64,000 nt of DNA, taken from Burkholderia sp. BCC0322. GTDB lineage: Bacteria; Pseudomonadota; Gammaproteobacteria; Burkholderiales; Burkholderiaceae. Location: contig NZ_CADFDU010000001.1 of assembly GCF_902833045.1 (NCBI RefSeq), positions 1 through 64,000 of the forward strand. Direction: 5' to 3'. The position numbers and the translations under genes are program-made. Positions 20,559 through 30,234 of the stretch are shown piece after piece (the stretch's first letter is position 1; every line of letters begins with the position of its first letter). The notes under the pieces are model-generated. The model ran no database searches, was not told the origin of the DNA, and saw nothing but the letters and a program-made list of their open reading frames with translations.

Positions 20559-22112
20559 TCAGGTCACCGGCGCCGGATTGAACAGCGTCAGCGCATTCGC
20601 GAGCTTCCATTGCTCGGCCCACGTGCGGCGCTTGCCGCTCGCGACATCGAGCATCAGCCGGAACAGTTCCCAGCCGGTATCCTCGATCGTGGCCGCGCCG
20701 GTCGCGATCTGCCCCGCATCGAGGTCCATCAGGTCGTGCCAGCGGCGCGCCAGGTCGCTGCGCGTCGCGACCTTGATCACCGGCACCTGCGCGAGGCCGT
20801 ACGGCGTGCCGCGACCGGTCGTGAAAATGTGCAGGTTCATCCCGGCCGCGAGCTGCAGCGTGCCGCAGATGAAGTCGCTCGCGGGCGTCGCCGCGTACAG
20901 CAGCCCCTTCTGCTTCGCGCGATCGCCGGGACGCACGACGCCGGCGATCGGCGCGCTGCCCGACTTCACGATCGAGCCCATCGCCTTCTCGACGATGTTC
21001 GACAGGCCGCCCTTCTTGTTGCCGGGCGTCGTGTTCGCGCTGCGGTCGACGCGACCGCGCTGCAGGTAGCGGTCGTACCAGTCCATCTCGCGGATGATCT
21101 CGCGCGCAACGTCCTCGTTCGCCGCGCGCGACGTGAGCTGCGCGACGCCATCGCGCACTTCCGTCACCTCGGAGAACATGATCGTCGCGCCCGCGCGCAC
21201 CAGCAGGTCGGCCGCGAAGCCGACGGCCGGGTTCGCGGTGAGCCCCGAGAACGCATCGCTGCCGCCGCACTGGACGCCGACGACGAGATCCGACGCAGGG
21301 CACGTCTCGCGGCGGCGGCGGTCGAGCCGCTCGAGATGCGATTCGGCCATCTTCATGATCGAATCGATCATCGAGTTGAAGCCGACGTGCGCGGCGTCCT
21401 GCAGGCACACCACGCCGCCGTTGCCCGCCGCGCCGTCGGCCGCGACCGGAATCGTGCCGGGCGGCAGCAGCCGCTCGGGCTGCAGCTTCTCGCAGCCGAG
21501 GCTCACGGTCATCACCTCGCCGCCGAAATTCGGATTCAGGCTGATGTTGCGCAGCGTGCGGATCGGGATGTCGGCATCGGGCGCGTCGATCGCCACGCCG
21601 CAGCCGTACGTGTGCTCGAGCCCGACCACGTCGTCGACGTTCGGGTAGCGCGGCAGCAGCTCGGCCTTGATCCGCTTCACCGCGTGCTCGACCACGCCCG
21701 ACACGCACTGCACGGTCGTGGTGATCGCGAGGATGTTGCGCGTGCCGACCGAGCCGTCGGCATTGCGGAAGCCCTCGAACGTATAGCCTTCGAGCGGCGG
21801 CAGCGGCGGTGCGGCGCGTGTCGCGAGCGGCAGGTCGTCGAGGCCCGGCGGCTCGGGCATGCGCATCGTGCGTTCATTGACCCAGCTGCCGCGTCGCAGC
21901 TCGACCAGCGCGTAGCCGATCACTACGTTGTAGCGGACGATCGGGTCGCCGGCCGCGAGGTCGACCAGCGCAACCTTGTGCCCCTGCGGCACGCCTTCGC
22001 GCAGCGTCAGCCCGTCGGCGAAGGTCGCGCCCTCGGGCAAGCCGCCGTCGTTGACGACGATCGCGACGTTGTCGTCCGGATGTACGCGGATATAGAGCGG
22101 GGAAGCAGTCAT
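20559..22112 (-). CDS. garD: Galactarate/altronate dehydratase family (GarD)
   Basis: A 517-residue UxaA/GarD-family dehydratase. Residues 1-90 are the SAF domain ([15 protein letters not shown] to [12 protein letters not shown]), then the catalytic region with [32 protein letters not shown] and [12 protein letters not shown]. It removes water from D-galactarate to give 5-dehydro-4-deoxy-glucarate, the substrate of KdgD encoded divergently. Length fits GarD. Altronate dehydratase is the alternative, but the neighbours favour galactarate. Confidence 0.85.
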   Translation of the reverse strand: MTASPLYIRVHPDDNVAIVVNDGGLPEGATFADGLTLREGVPQGHKVALVDLAAGDPIVRYNVVIGYALVELRRGSWVNERTMRMPEPPGLDDLPLATRAAPPLPPLEGYTFEGFRNADGSVGTRNILAITTTVQCVSGVVEHAVKRIKAELLPRYPNVDDVVGLEHTYGCGVAIDAPDADIPIRTLRNISLNPNFGGEVMTVSLGCEKLQPERLLPPGTIPVAADGAAGNGGVVCLQDAAHVGFNSMIDSIMKMAESHLERLDRRRRETCPASDLVVGVQCGGSDAFSGLTANPAVGFAADLLVRAGATIMFSEVTEVRDGVAQLTSRAANEDVAREIIREMDWYDRYLQRGRVDRSANTTPGNKKGGLSNIVEKAMGSIVKSGSAPIAGVVRPGDRAKQKGLLYAATPASDFICGTLQLAAGMNLHIFTTGRGTPYGLAQVPVIKVATRSDLARRWHDLMDLDAGQIATGAATIEDTGWELFRLMLDVASGKRRTWAEQWKLANALTLFNPAPVT

Positions 22113-22145
22113 CGGAATTCCTGGAGGCTATCGTCCATATTGTTA

Positions 22146-22270
22146 GTCATCATACGACATTCGACTCTGATCGGCGACGCTGCGTAAACCCTTATCCGGA
22201 AAGACCCTACTATTTATCTGCCAGCAAACCGCTTGCGTCACGTCTTCTCACGTTGTACGATGACATACAA
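22146..22270. promoter_or_regulatory. Divergent garD/kdgD control region with GntR-type half-sites
   Basis: Two related elements lie between garD and kdgD. GTCATCATACGACAT (22146-22160) reads TCGTATGATGAC on the minus strand. TTGTACGATGACATACAA (22253-22270) is an inverted repeat with TTGTA/TACAA ends. A matching TCGTATGA half-site is in front of the gudP-like gene at 26029-26036. This suggests one regulator, probably GntR/FadR-type, for the sugar-acid genes. No such gene is in the window. Confidence 0.55.
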
Positions 22271-22341
22271 CGACATCGCCAATGTGGCCCGTATGCCGTT
22301 CCCGACGAACCCAGCACTCGCGCTAGACGGACGACCCAACC

Positions 22342-23256
22342 ATGACCTCACCGCAAGAACTCAAACAGATCATCTCCCACGGCCTGCTGTCGTTTCCGCT
22401 GACGGATTTCGACGTCGACGGCAGCTTCCGCCCGTCCACCTATGCCGAGCGGCTGGAATGGCTCGCGCCTTACGGTGCGAGCGCACTGTTCGCGGCCGGC
22501 GGCACCGGTGAATTCTTCTCGCTCACGCAGCGCGAGTATTCGGACGTGATCCGCGTCGCGACGGAAACCTGCAAGGGCAAGGTGCCGATCCTCGCCGGCG
22601 CGGGCGGCGCGACGCGCGTCGCGATCGAATATGCGCAGGAGGCCGAGCGCCTCGGCGCAAGCGGCGTGCTGCTGATGCCGCATTACCTGACCGAAGCCAG
22701 CCAGGAAGGGATCGCCGACCACGTCGAGCAAGTGTGCCGCGCGCTGAAGATCGGCGTCGTGGTGTACAACCGCGCGAATTCGAAGCTGAACGCCGACATG
22801 CTCGAGCGGCTCGCCGACCGTTGCCCGAACCTGATCGGCTTCAAGGACGGCGTGGGCGAAATCGAAAGCATGGTGACGATCCGCCGCCGCCTCGGCGACC
22901 GCTTCGCGTACCTCGGCGGCCTGCCGACGGCCGAAGTCTATGCCGCCGCGTACAAGGCGCTCGGCGTGCCGGTGTATTCGTCGGCCGTGTTCAACTTCAT
23001 CCCGAAGACGGCGATGGCATTCTACGAAGCGATCGCGAAGGACGACCACGCAACGGTCGGCCGCCTGATCGACGAGTTCTTCCTGCCGTACCTGAAGATC
23101 CGCAATCGCCGCGCGGGCTATGCGGTCAGCATCGTGAAGGCGGGCGCGAAGCTCGTCGGCCACGACGCGGGCCCGGTGCGTGCGCCGCTCGTCGATCTCA
23201 CCGACGAAGAAGTCGCGGAGCTCGACGTGCTGATCAAGAAGATGGGCCCGCAGTAA
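22342..23256 (+). CDS. kdgD: 5-Dehydro-4-deoxyglucarate dehydratase
   Basis: A 304-residue DapA-superfamily TIM-barrel enzyme that dehydrates and decarboxylates 5-dehydro-4-deoxyglucarate to 2-oxoglutarate semialdehyde. [12 protein letters not shown] is the substrate-carboxylate loop, VVYNRAN holds the catalytic Tyr and [10 protein letters not shown] the Schiff-base Lys. The length is normal. It is divergent to garD and works with the semialdehyde dehydrogenase at 24226-25803. A strong GC hairpin (23265-23299) follows without a T run. Confidence 0.9.
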   Translation: MTSPQELKQIISHGLLSFPLTDFDVDGSFRPSTYAERLEWLAPYGASALFAAGGTGEFFSLTQREYSDVIRVATETCKGKVPILAGAGGATRVAIEYAQEAERLGASGVLLMPHYLTEASQEGIADHVEQVCRALKIGVVVYNRANSKLNADMLERLADRCPNLIGFKDGVGEIESMVTIRRRLGDRFAYLGGLPTAEVYAAAYKALGVPVYSSAVFNFIPKTAMAFYEAIAKDDHATVGRLIDEFFLPYLKIRNRRAGYAVSIVKAGAKLVGHDAGPVRAPLVDLTDEEVAELDVLIKKMGPQ

Positions 23257-23437
23257 GCGAGCGTGGCCGGCGCGGCGCCTTCATCGGCGCCGCGGCCGGC
23301 TGCTTGTGCGGCGCGCGCCGGGTTGACCCTGTCGCACCGCTTGTATCGGCAACTGCGTACGCATCCACCCCGAAGCGTGCCGCCTCCGTCGGGGCGCTCC
23401 GCCCGACGCCGCCCGCTTCGCGGGCCGGCCCTCTCCG

Positions 23438-23989
23438 TCACATCTGCGCGATGATCCCGACGATCCGGTAGCGCACGTTCCCCAGCTTGACCCGCGTCGC
23501 CTCGATCTGGTCCTGCGCGCCCGTACGCGCACGCGCCTTCGATTCGCCGTCGAGAATCTGCCCGAGCACGTCGCGGTCGACGACCGCATCGAAGAACCGG
23601 CCGACCGTGATCGTCGCCGACTGCTTCGCGGTCGCGAGCTGGCTGTTCGCCTGCGTCAGCGCTTCGGCGCGCAGGCCCTGGTCGCGTTCATCGATGCTGC
23701 GCCGGTATTGGAGCGCGAACACCAGCGCTTCCATATCTTGCCGGAAACGTCGGACGGCCTGCCCGAACACGAGCGAATGCGCGTCGGCGCCCGTGACGAG
23801 CCGCCCCTGGTTGATCGTCACGTCGAATTCACTGCCGCCCAGGTCGCGCTGGAATTCCAGCAGCGCATTCGCGAGCACGCGCCCTTCGCTGTACTGGCCG
23901 ATCTGGGTGCGCACGGATTTCGCGACGTCGCCGATCGCTTTCCACAATCCGGCCGCGAACAGGTGATCGCCACGCTTGTTGATGTTCAT
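23438..23989 (-). CDS. Hypothetical 183-residue protein
   Basis: Not recognised. Codon bias is strong and the frame is intact, so it is a real gene. The product is soluble and mostly helical, with an Arg/Gln/Ala-rich C-terminal half (TQANSQLATAKQSATITVG, then KARARTGAQDQIEATRVK) that may form a coiled coil. There is no signal peptide. It sits in the sugar-acid locus but faces away from KdgD and shows no link to the pathway. Confidence 0.7.
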   Translation of the reverse strand: MNINKRGDHLFAAGLWKAIGDVAKSVRTQIGQYSEGRVLANALLEFQRDLGGSEFDVTINQGRLVTGADAHSLVFGQAVRRFRQDMEALVFALQYRRSIDERDQGLRAEALTQANSQLATAKQSATITVGRFFDAVVDRDVLGQILDGESKARARTGAQDQIEATRVKLGNVRYRIVGIIAQM

Positions 23990-24123
23990 CGGAGGGTTCC
24001 CTCGTTGTCTTTTGTCAGTCTCTCAGGCTCGCCCGCGGACCGCGCGGTCCGGAGCTTCGCTACTGTAGGAGATATTCCGGCGACGCGGAAGACGGCGAGA
24101 TCGGCGGCACGAACGCTCGTCAT

Positions 24124-24166
24124 GCAAAAAAGGCGGAAGCGGCCCACCGGCCACTTCCGCCTTTCT
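24124..24166. terminator. Bidirectional terminator
   Basis: AAAAAAGGCGGAAG-GGCC pairs with GGCC-CTTCCGCCTTT around a short CACC loop. A A-run precedes it and a T-run follows, so it can work in either direction. It lies past the stop of the leftward dehydrogenase gene (24226), which it most likely ends. Confidence 0.75.
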
Positions 24167-24225
24167 GTTTCTCCACCCCGACGCACCGGCCGCCGGGGAA
24201 TCGCGTCGTCAGTCGATCCGCGCCA

Positions 24226-25803
24226 TCACTCCGCCTTCCCGTCCCGCAGCCGCGGAATCGCGAGCGGATTGCGCTCCTGCAACCCTTCCGGCAGCAGATC
24301 GTCCGGGAAATCCTGGTAGCACACGGGCCGCAGGAACCGCTCGATCGCCGTCGCGCCCACCGACGTAACGGCCGGGTTCGACGTGGCCGGGAACGGCCCG
24401 CCGTGCACCATCGCGTCGCATACCTCGACACCCGTCGGGTAGCCGTTGACCAGCAGGCGGCCCGCCTTGCGTTCGAGGATCGGCAACAGCCGGCGCGCGA
24501 GCGGCTTATCGTCGGCGTCCATCTGCAGCGTGGCCGTCAGCTGGCCTTCGAGCGCTTCGAGCACGCGCGCGACTTCGTCGAGATCGCGGCAACGCACGAT
24601 CAGCGACGACGGACCGAACACCTCGTGGCCGAACGCCGGCTCTGCCAGGAACGCCGGTGCGCCGACTTCGTACAGCGCGCCGCCGGCCTGGCAGTCGGTC
24701 TGCGCCGCCTCGCCCGCGCCGATCTCGCGCACGCCCGGCAGTTCGGCCAGCTTGCCGCGGCCGTTGCGATACGCATCGGCGATGCCGCGCGTGAGCATCA
24801 CGCCGGCCGGCTTCTTCGCGAGCGCCTGCGCGGCGACCGTTTCGAAGCGGTCGAGATCGGGGCCGTCGATCGCGAGCACGAGGCCCGGGTTGGTACAGAA
24901 CTGGCCAACGCCGAGCGTCAGCGAATCGACGAAGCCCGTCGCGATCGCGTCGCCGCGCGCGGCGAGCGCAGCCGGGAACAGCACGACGGGGTTGATGCTG
25001 CTCATTTCCGCGTAGACGGGAATCGGCTGCGGGCGCGCGTTCGCAAGCTGCACGAGCGCCATGCCGCCCTGCCGCGACCCCGTGAAACCGACCGCCTGGA
25101 CCGCCGGATGGCTGACGAGCGCCGCGCCGGTCACGCGGCCGGGGCCGACCAGCAGCGAGAACACGCCCGCCGGCATCCCGGTTTTCGCGACGGCTGCGCT
25201 GATCGCGCGGCCGACCAGCTCGGACGTGCCGAGGTGCGCCTCGTGCGCCTTCACGATCACCGGGCAGCCGGCCGCGAGCGCCGACGCCGTATCGCCGCCG
25301 GCCACCGAGAACGCGAGCGGAAAATTGCTCGCACCGAACACGGCGACGGGGCCGAGCCCGACTTTCTGCAGCCGCAGGTCCGAACGCGGCAGCGGCGTGC
25401 GCGCCGGCTGCGCGGGATCGATCGACGCGGCGAGGAAACGCCCGTCGCGCACGACGCGCGCGAACAGCCGGAGCTGGCCGACGGTGCGGCCGCGCTCGCC
25501 CTGCAGCCGTGCGACGGGCAGGCCTGTTTCAGCGTGCGCGCGCTCGATCAGCGCATCGCCGAGCGCGACGATTTCATCGGCGATCGCTTCGAGAAACGCC
25601 GCGCGGGCCGCGAGCGGCTGCGCGCGGTACGTGTCGAATGCATCGCGCGCGAGTTCGCATGCGCGCTCGACGTCGGCCTGCGTCGCGACGCCGAACGTCG
25701 GCGCGTCGATCGGCGCGCCCTTCGTCGGGTCGAATGCGTGCAAGGTACCGGCCGAGCCGGCCACCGCGTCGGCGCCGATCAGCATCTCTCCAGTCAGTTG
25801 CAT
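24226..25803 (-). CDS. 2-Oxoglutarate semialdehyde dehydrogenase
   Basis: A 525-residue NADP-type aldehyde dehydrogenase, last step of the glucarate/galactarate route to 2-oxoglutarate. The cofactor region shows [24 protein letters not shown], the catalytic Cys lies in [10 protein letters not shown], and VFGPSSLIV is near the C-terminus. The start at 25803 ([10 protein letters not shown]) has GGAG 8 bases upstream, while the ATG at 25839 lacks one. It is monocistronic and divergent to the gudP-like transporter. Confidence 0.88.
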   Translation of the reverse strand: MQLTGEMLIGADAVAGSAGTLHAFDPTKGAPIDAPTFGVATQADVERACELARDAFDTYRAQPLAARAAFLEAIADEIVALGDALIERAHAETGLPVARLQGERGRTVGQLRLFARVVRDGRFLAASIDPAQPARTPLPRSDLRLQKVGLGPVAVFGASNFPLAFSVAGGDTASALAAGCPVIVKAHEAHLGTSELVGRAISAAVAKTGMPAGVFSLLVGPGRVTGAALVSHPAVQAVGFTGSRQGGMALVQLANARPQPIPVYAEMSSINPVVLFPAALAARGDAIATGFVDSLTLGVGQFCTNPGLVLAIDGPDLDRFETVAAQALAKKPAGVMLTRGIADAYRNGRGKLAELPGVREIGAGEAAQTDCQAGGALYEVGAPAFLAEPAFGHEVFGPSSLIVRCRDLDEVARVLEALEGQLTATLQMDADDKPLARRLLPILERKAGRLLVNGYPTGVEVCDAMVHGGPFPATSNPAVTSVGATAIERFLRPVCYQDFPDDLLPEGLQERNPLAIPRLRDGKAE

Positions 25804-26020
25804 GGGGTGTGCTCCGTGGTTCGGGAATAGATGGGTCATTGTAGCTCAACAGATATGATGTCCGCCCACTAAACATCGATATTCACATCACCTGCCGACC
25901 CCAGGCCAGAACACGCGAAGCCCTTATTTCACGGGCAATCCCCGTTATTTTTACTATTTCACGTCACCATCCAGAGGGAAAACCCGAGGTTCCTGCGTCT
26001 GGCTGTTGCCAATAAACTGC

Positions 26021-26045
26021 CATCATGTCATACGACGACGTACAT
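26021..26045. promoter_or_regulatory. Operator candidate upstream of the gudP-like gene
   Basis: CATCATGTCATACGACGACGT holds the same TCGTATGA half-site (minus strand) seen twice between garD and kdgD. It lies within 30 bases of the GTG start, close enough to overlap the promoter or block initiation. The gap 25871-26020 holds nothing else I can name. Confidence 0.45.
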
Positions 26046-26049
26046 TAAG

Positions 26050-27429
26050 GTGCCTAAACAGACTCCCTCCCGCGCGCTTGCGCTCGACCTCGCGCGCACC
26101 GCACGCCGGACCGCCGTGCGCTACTGGATCCTGGCGATGCTGTTCGTCGTCACGACGCTCAACTATGCGGACCGCGCGACGCTGTCGATCACCGGCACGC
26201 CGATCCGCAAGGCGTTCGGCATCGATCCGGTGACGATGGGCTACATCTTCTCGGCGTTCAGCTGGGCGTACGTGCTCGCGCAACTGCCGAGCGGCTGGCT
26301 GCTCGACCGCTTCGGCGCGCGGCGCGTGTATGCGGGCAGCATCTTCCTGTGGTCGGCGTTCACGCTGCTGCAGAGCACGATCGGCCTCGGCGGCAGCGCC
26401 GCGTTCGCGGTCGCCGCGCTGTTCGCGATGCGCTTCGCGGTGGGCATCGCCGAAGCCCCCGCATTTCCCGCGAACGCGAAGGTCGTCGCGAGCTGGTTCC
26501 CGACCGCCGAGCGCGGCACGGCGTCGGCGATCTTCAACGCCGCGCAGTACTTCGCGGCCGTGGTGTTCTCGCCGCTGATGGCGTGGCTCACGCATGCGTA
26601 CGGCTGGCACCACGTGTATCTGTGGCTCGGCCTCGCGGGCATCGCGCTCGCGTGCCTGTGGCTGCGGGTCGTGAAGGATCCTGCCGACCACCCGGGCGTG
26701 AACCGCGCGGAACTCGAGCACATCGAGCAAGGCGGCGGCCTGGTGCGCACCGCCGCGCGCAGCAGCAGCGGTGCGCGCGCCGAAGGCAGCCGCGTCGCCG
26801 GCTGGTACTACGTGCGCCAGCTGCTGTCGAACCGGATGCTGATCGGCGTGTACCTCGGCCAGTACTGCGTGAACGTGCTGACGTACTTCTTCCTCACGTG
26901 GTTTCCGATCTACCTCGTGCAGGCGCGCGGGATGTCGTTGCTGAAGGCCGGCTTCATGACGTCACTGCCCGCGATCTGCGGATTCCTCGGCGGCGTGCTC
27001 GGCGGGATGTTGTCGGACGGGCTGATCCGCCGCGGCGTGTCGCTCACGCTCGCGCGCAAGATCCCGATCGTCGGCGGGATGGCGCTGTCGATGGTCATTA
27101 TCGGCTGCAACTACGTCGACAGCGAAGTGCTGGTGATCGTACTGATGGCCGTGTCGTTCTTCGGCAAGGGGATCGGCTCGCTCGGCTGGGCCGTCGTCGC
27201 GGATACCGCGCCGAAGGAAGCGATCGGCCTGTCGGGCAGCCTGTTCAACATGTTCGGCAACACGGCCGGCATCGTCGCGCCGATCGCGATCGGCTATCTC
27301 GTCGGCGCGAGCGGCTCGTTCAATGGCGCGCTGGTGTTCGTCGGGCTGAACGCGCTCGTCACCGTGTTCAGCTATCTCGTGATCGTGAAGGACATCAGGC
27401 GCGTCGAACTGCGACATCGCGACGCGTGA
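26050..27429 (+). CDS. gudP: MFS glucarate/galactarate transporter
   Basis: A 459-residue anion:cation symporter of the GudP/GarP type with 12 helices and the family signature NYADRATLSITGTPI in helix 1, then LDRFGARRVY. The start is GTG at 26050, since no in-frame ATG lies upstream before the operator and the N-terminus KQTPSRALALDLARTARRTAVRYW suits the family. The ribosome site is weak (TTAAG). It imports the sugar acids for GarD, KdgD and the semialdehyde dehydrogenase. Confidence 0.83.
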   Translation: MPKQTPSRALALDLARTARRTAVRYWILAMLFVVTTLNYADRATLSITGTPIRKAFGIDPVTMGYIFSAFSWAYVLAQLPSGWLLDRFGARRVYAGSIFLWSAFTLLQSTIGLGGSAAFAVAALFAMRFAVGIAEAPAFPANAKVVASWFPTAERGTASAIFNAAQYFAAVVFSPLMAWLTHAYGWHHVYLWLGLAGIALACLWLRVVKDPADHPGVNRAELEHIEQGGGLVRTAARSSSGARAEGSRVAGWYYVRQLLSNRMLIGVYLGQYCVNVLTYFFLTWFPIYLVQARGMSLLKAGFMTSLPAICGFLGGVLGGMLSDGLIRRGVSLTLARKIPIVGGMALSMVIIGCNYVDSEVLVIVLMAVSFFGKGIGSLGWAVVADTAPKEAIGLSGSLFNMFGNTAGIVAPIAIGYLVGASGSFNGALVFVGLNALVTVFSYLVIVKDIRRVELRHRDA

Positions 27430-27447
27430 CGTTCGGCTTCGATACAA

Positions 27448-27483
27448 AACGGCGGCGGCCGCGTGAAAACGGCCGCCGTTGTT
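27448..27483 (+). terminator. Terminator after the gudP-like gene
   Basis: AACGGCGGCGGCCG and CGGCCGCCGTT form a GC-rich stem with an 8-base loop and are followed by GTTGTTGCATTT. The T tail is imperfect. It lies between convergent genes. Confidence 0.6.
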
Positions 27484-27507
27484 GCATTTGACCTCAGGTA
27501 TCCGCTG

Positions 27508-28233
27508 TCAGATCGACGAATGCGCGACGCGCAGCATGTCGTGCACGCCGGATGTCATCAGCGCGAGGAACGCGAGCAGGCCGACGTAGCAGAGCGCATA
27601 GGTCGCCTTCGTCTCGACCGACGTCGCGTAGTACACGCGGTTCTCCGGCGCGTCGGGATCGTAGCGCCACGCACGCTTCAGCTGCGGCAGCGCGAGAATC
27701 GCCATCACGATCAGCAACGGGCTCGGACGATAGACGAACAGCGCGATCAGCACCGGCACGCCCGCGAACCAGATGCGCGGCGACAGCACCGCGGTGATCC
27801 GCCCGCCGTCGAACGGCGACAGCGGAATCATGTTGAACAGGTTCAGGAAGAAGCCCGTGTACGACAGCGCGAGCAGCAGGTTGCTGTCGTAGTGGCGCGC
27901 GCCCGCGTAGCAGGCCAGCGCACCGAGCGTGCCGACGAACGGCCCGGCGAGCCCGACGTACGCCTCGGTTTCCGCGTCGTGCGGCATCTCCTTCAACTGG
28001 ATCCACGCGCCGACAAACGGGATGAAGGTCGGCAACCCGACGTCGAGCCCGCGCCGCTGCGCGGCGATGAAGTGGCCCGCCTCGTGCACCAGCAGCAGCG
28101 CAACGAAACCGGCCGCGAACCGCCAGCCGTAGAACAGCGCGTAGACCGCGATCGACGCCAGCATGGTGCCCGCCGACACGAGCACCTTGCCGAGCTTGAG
28201 GCCGCCGAAGATCAGCAGCAACAGCTTCGTCAT
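27508..28233 (-). CDS. M50 site-2-protease-like membrane peptidase
   Basis: A 241-residue polytopic membrane protein with the zinc-metallopeptidase motif HEAGH near residue 50 within a hydrophobic helix, and the second metal motif NMIPLSPFDGGRI near residue 137. This is the layout of short FtsH-independent S2P homologues (no PDZ domain). It cleaves substrates within the membrane. Its start overlaps the stop of the DUF2167 gene as ATGA, so the two are translationally coupled and may form a substrate/protease or adaptor pair. Confidence 0.83.
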   Translation of the reverse strand: MTKLLLLIFGGLKLGKVLVSAGTMLASIAVYALFYGWRFAAGFVALLLVHEAGHFIAAQRRGLDVGLPTFIPFVGAWIQLKEMPHDAETEAYVGLAGPFVGTLGALACYAGARHYDSNLLLALSYTGFFLNLFNMIPLSPFDGGRITAVLSPRIWFAGVPVLIALFVYRPSPLLIVMAILALPQLKRAWRYDPDAPENRVYYATSVETKATYALCYVGLLAFLALMTSGVHDMLRVAHSSI

Positions 28234-29183
28234 TCCTTGCGCTCCGTGCCGGAGGCATCGGATGCGTCGGCGACGACCGGCACCGCGGACGGCTTCGGCT
28301 TGCGCCCGAAGAAGCGCTTCACCGCCGCGCCGCCGGCCAGCAGCGCGACCGCGCCGATCTTGAAGAACTTCACCGCGAACGCGCCGATCAGCGCGAGCAG
28401 GCCGAGCTTCTTCGCGCCGACGCCGACGATCAGCGCCGCGAGGCCGTACTCGGCAACGTGGTCGGTCGACTTGTTGAAATCGGCGTAGCGCTTGCCGTCG
28501 TTGAAACTGATGTTCGACAGCAGTTCGTCGGCCGACGCCTTGTATTTCGGCAGATCGGCGAGCGTCGACGCCATCGTCAACGACAGGTAGCCGTCACGGC
28601 CGAGCACCAGCGTCCGGTAGTTCACGCCGTCGTTCTCGGCGTTCGGGGCCGCGCCTTTGTCGCGGATGATCGCGGACCACACGAGCCGGTGCGTGGCCGC
28701 ATCGTAGGCGGGCGCCTTCGCCCAGCCGACCACCTCGGTTTCCGGCAGGCCGCGCTCCTTGCGCCCCGGGTTGTCTTCCTCGGTGCCGGCCTGCAGGCTC
28801 TTCAGCAACTCGTCGGGTTTCCAGTCCTTCGCATCGTCGTCGCGGATATAGCCGCTCGGCTCGAACGACACGACCGAGAGCCAGTCGGCGTCGGGATCGT
28901 CAGGCAGTACGAGGCCGACCAGCTTGGATTCGTCGATCGAGTTGCCCATCGAGCGCAGGTAGCGGCCGGCTTCGGCGGCCGGCACGAACGATTCGCCGGC
29001 TTTCAGCTTCAGCACGGCTTCGTGTTTCACATCGATGTCGGTCGGGCCCTTCACGACCGCGTCGTTGGCGGCCGCGGCGGCGGCCCGCATTTCCACCTGC
29101 GCGGCTTCGGTCTGCGCGTGGCTGGTGGTCGCGGCGAATGCAAGCGTCGCCACGCAGGCGAGCCGGACGGCGAGTTTTTTCAT
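28230..29183 (-). CDS. DUF2167 membrane-anchored protein
   Basis: A 317-residue exported protein. The start at 29183 gives a signal peptide (KKLAVRLACVATLAFAATTSHA). Residues 45-230 form the DUF2167 region (GPTDIDVKHEAVLKL, WLSVVSFEPSGYIRDDDAKDW, VGWAKAPAYDAATHRLVWS). Two hydrophobic helices near 240-290 anchor it with a short charged tail. The function is unknown. Coupling to the M50 protease downstream suggests it is that enzyme's partner or substrate. Confidence 0.8.
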   Translation of the reverse strand: MKKLAVRLACVATLAFAATTSHAQTEAAQVEMRAAAAAANDAVVKGPTDIDVKHEAVLKLKAGESFVPAAEAGRYLRSMGNSIDESKLVGLVLPDDPDADWLSVVSFEPSGYIRDDDAKDWKPDELLKSLQAGTEEDNPGRKERGLPETEVVGWAKAPAYDAATHRLVWSAIIRDKGAAPNAENDGVNYRTLVLGRDGYLSLTMASTLADLPKYKASADELLSNISFNDGKRYADFNKSTDHVAEYGLAALIVGVGAKKLGLLALIGAFAVKFFKIGAVALLAGGAAVKRFFGRKPKPSAVPVVADASDASGTERKE

Positions 29184-29379
29184 TATTGGATTCCCCTGGA
29201 ATGCCTTGTCGTCAATATGCACGGCGTCGGCCCAGGCGTTTTCAATCGCGGGTCCGGCGTCGTCTCTCAGTTGGCACGGGGGCTATGGTAACGCAGCGCG
29301 GCGACACGCCCGGGGAACGGCGCGCTGCTTACGTGCCAGGTAATGCCCAAGGTGCGCGGGATTGCCTATCATCTGCTGC

Positions 29380-30228
29380 ATGAACCCGACCGCCGCCCTC
29401 CATTCGCCCTCCCCGTCCGCCGGCCGCACGCCCGGCGTCGGCCCGCTGCTGCGCACGTGGCGGCAGCGCCGGCGCCTGAGCCAGATGGCGCTCGCGCTCG
29501 ACGCGGAAGTCTCCGCGCGCCACCTGAGCTTCGTCGAATCGGGCCGCGCGCAGCCGAGCCGCGAGATGGTGCTGCATCTCGCGGAGCGTCTCGACGTACC
29601 GCTGCGCGAACGCAATGCGCTGCTCGTCGCGGCCGGCTTCGCGCCGCTGTTTCGCGAACGGCCGTTTTCGGATCCGCAACTGGATGCCGCGCGCCATGCG
29701 GTCGAAGCCGTGCTGCGCGGCCACGAGCCCTACCCGGCGCTTGCCGTCGACCGCCACTGGACGCTGCTCGCCGCGAACCGGATGCTCGGCGCGCTGGTCG
29801 CGCAGGCCGACCCGGCGCTGCTGCAGCCGCCCGTCAACGTGCTGCGCCTGAGCCTGCATCCGGACGGGCTCGCGTCGCAGATCGTCAACTGGCACGAATG
29901 GCGCGCGCACATCCTGCATCGCCTGCAGCGGCAAATCGATGCGAGCGGCGACCGCACGCTGCACACGCTGCGCGACGAACTCGCCTCATATCCGGCGCCC
30001 GCCGGCCAGCCCGACGACACGCATGCGCGCACCGACTTCGCGGATATCGCCGTGCCGCTGCGGCTGCGCACGGCGGCCGGCGAGCTGACGTTCTTCAGCA
30101 CGACGACCGTGTTCGGCACGCCGGTCGACGTGACGCTGTCGGAACTCGCGATCGAGGCATTCTTTCCGGCGAATCCGGAGACGGTGGACGCGATGCGCGC
30201 GCTGGCGGACGCGTTGCCGGCGCAATGA
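29380..30228 (+). CDS. XRE-family regulator with MmyB-like ligand domain
   Basis: A 282-residue regulator: helix-turn-helix at residues 20-70 (LRTWRQRRRLSQMALALDAE, RHLSFVESGR, PSREMVLHLAERLDVPLR), then the MmyB/MLTR ligand-binding PAS-like domain (PYPALAVDRHWTLLAANR, NWHEWRAHILHRL, RTAAGELTFFSTTTVFGTPVDVTL). Such regulators often control a nearby short-chain dehydrogenase, but none is adjacent here. The start at 29380 is chosen because the upstream ATG at 29362 adds an unrelated MPIICC stretch. Confidence 0.82.
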   Translation: MNPTAALHSPSPSAGRTPGVGPLLRTWRQRRRLSQMALALDAEVSARHLSFVESGRAQPSREMVLHLAERLDVPLRERNALLVAAGFAPLFRERPFSDPQLDAARHAVEAVLRGHEPYPALAVDRHWTLLAANRMLGALVAQADPALLQPPVNVLRLSLHPDGLASQIVNWHEWRAHILHRLQRQIDASGDRTLHTLRDELASYPAPAGQPDDTHARTDFADIAVPLRLRTAAGELTFFSTTTVFGTPVDVTLSELAIEAFFPANPETVDAMRALADALPAQ

Positions 30229-30234
30229 CGGCCA

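Noticed and set aside
23265-23299. Strong GC hairpin after kdgD as a terminator
   Set aside because: The stem is good but no T run follows on either side, so I did not list it as an intrinsic terminator.
24403-25830. 475-codon frame opposite the semialdehyde dehydrogenase
   Set aside because: Antisense shadow with no motif; the minus-strand gene is a clear family member of full length.
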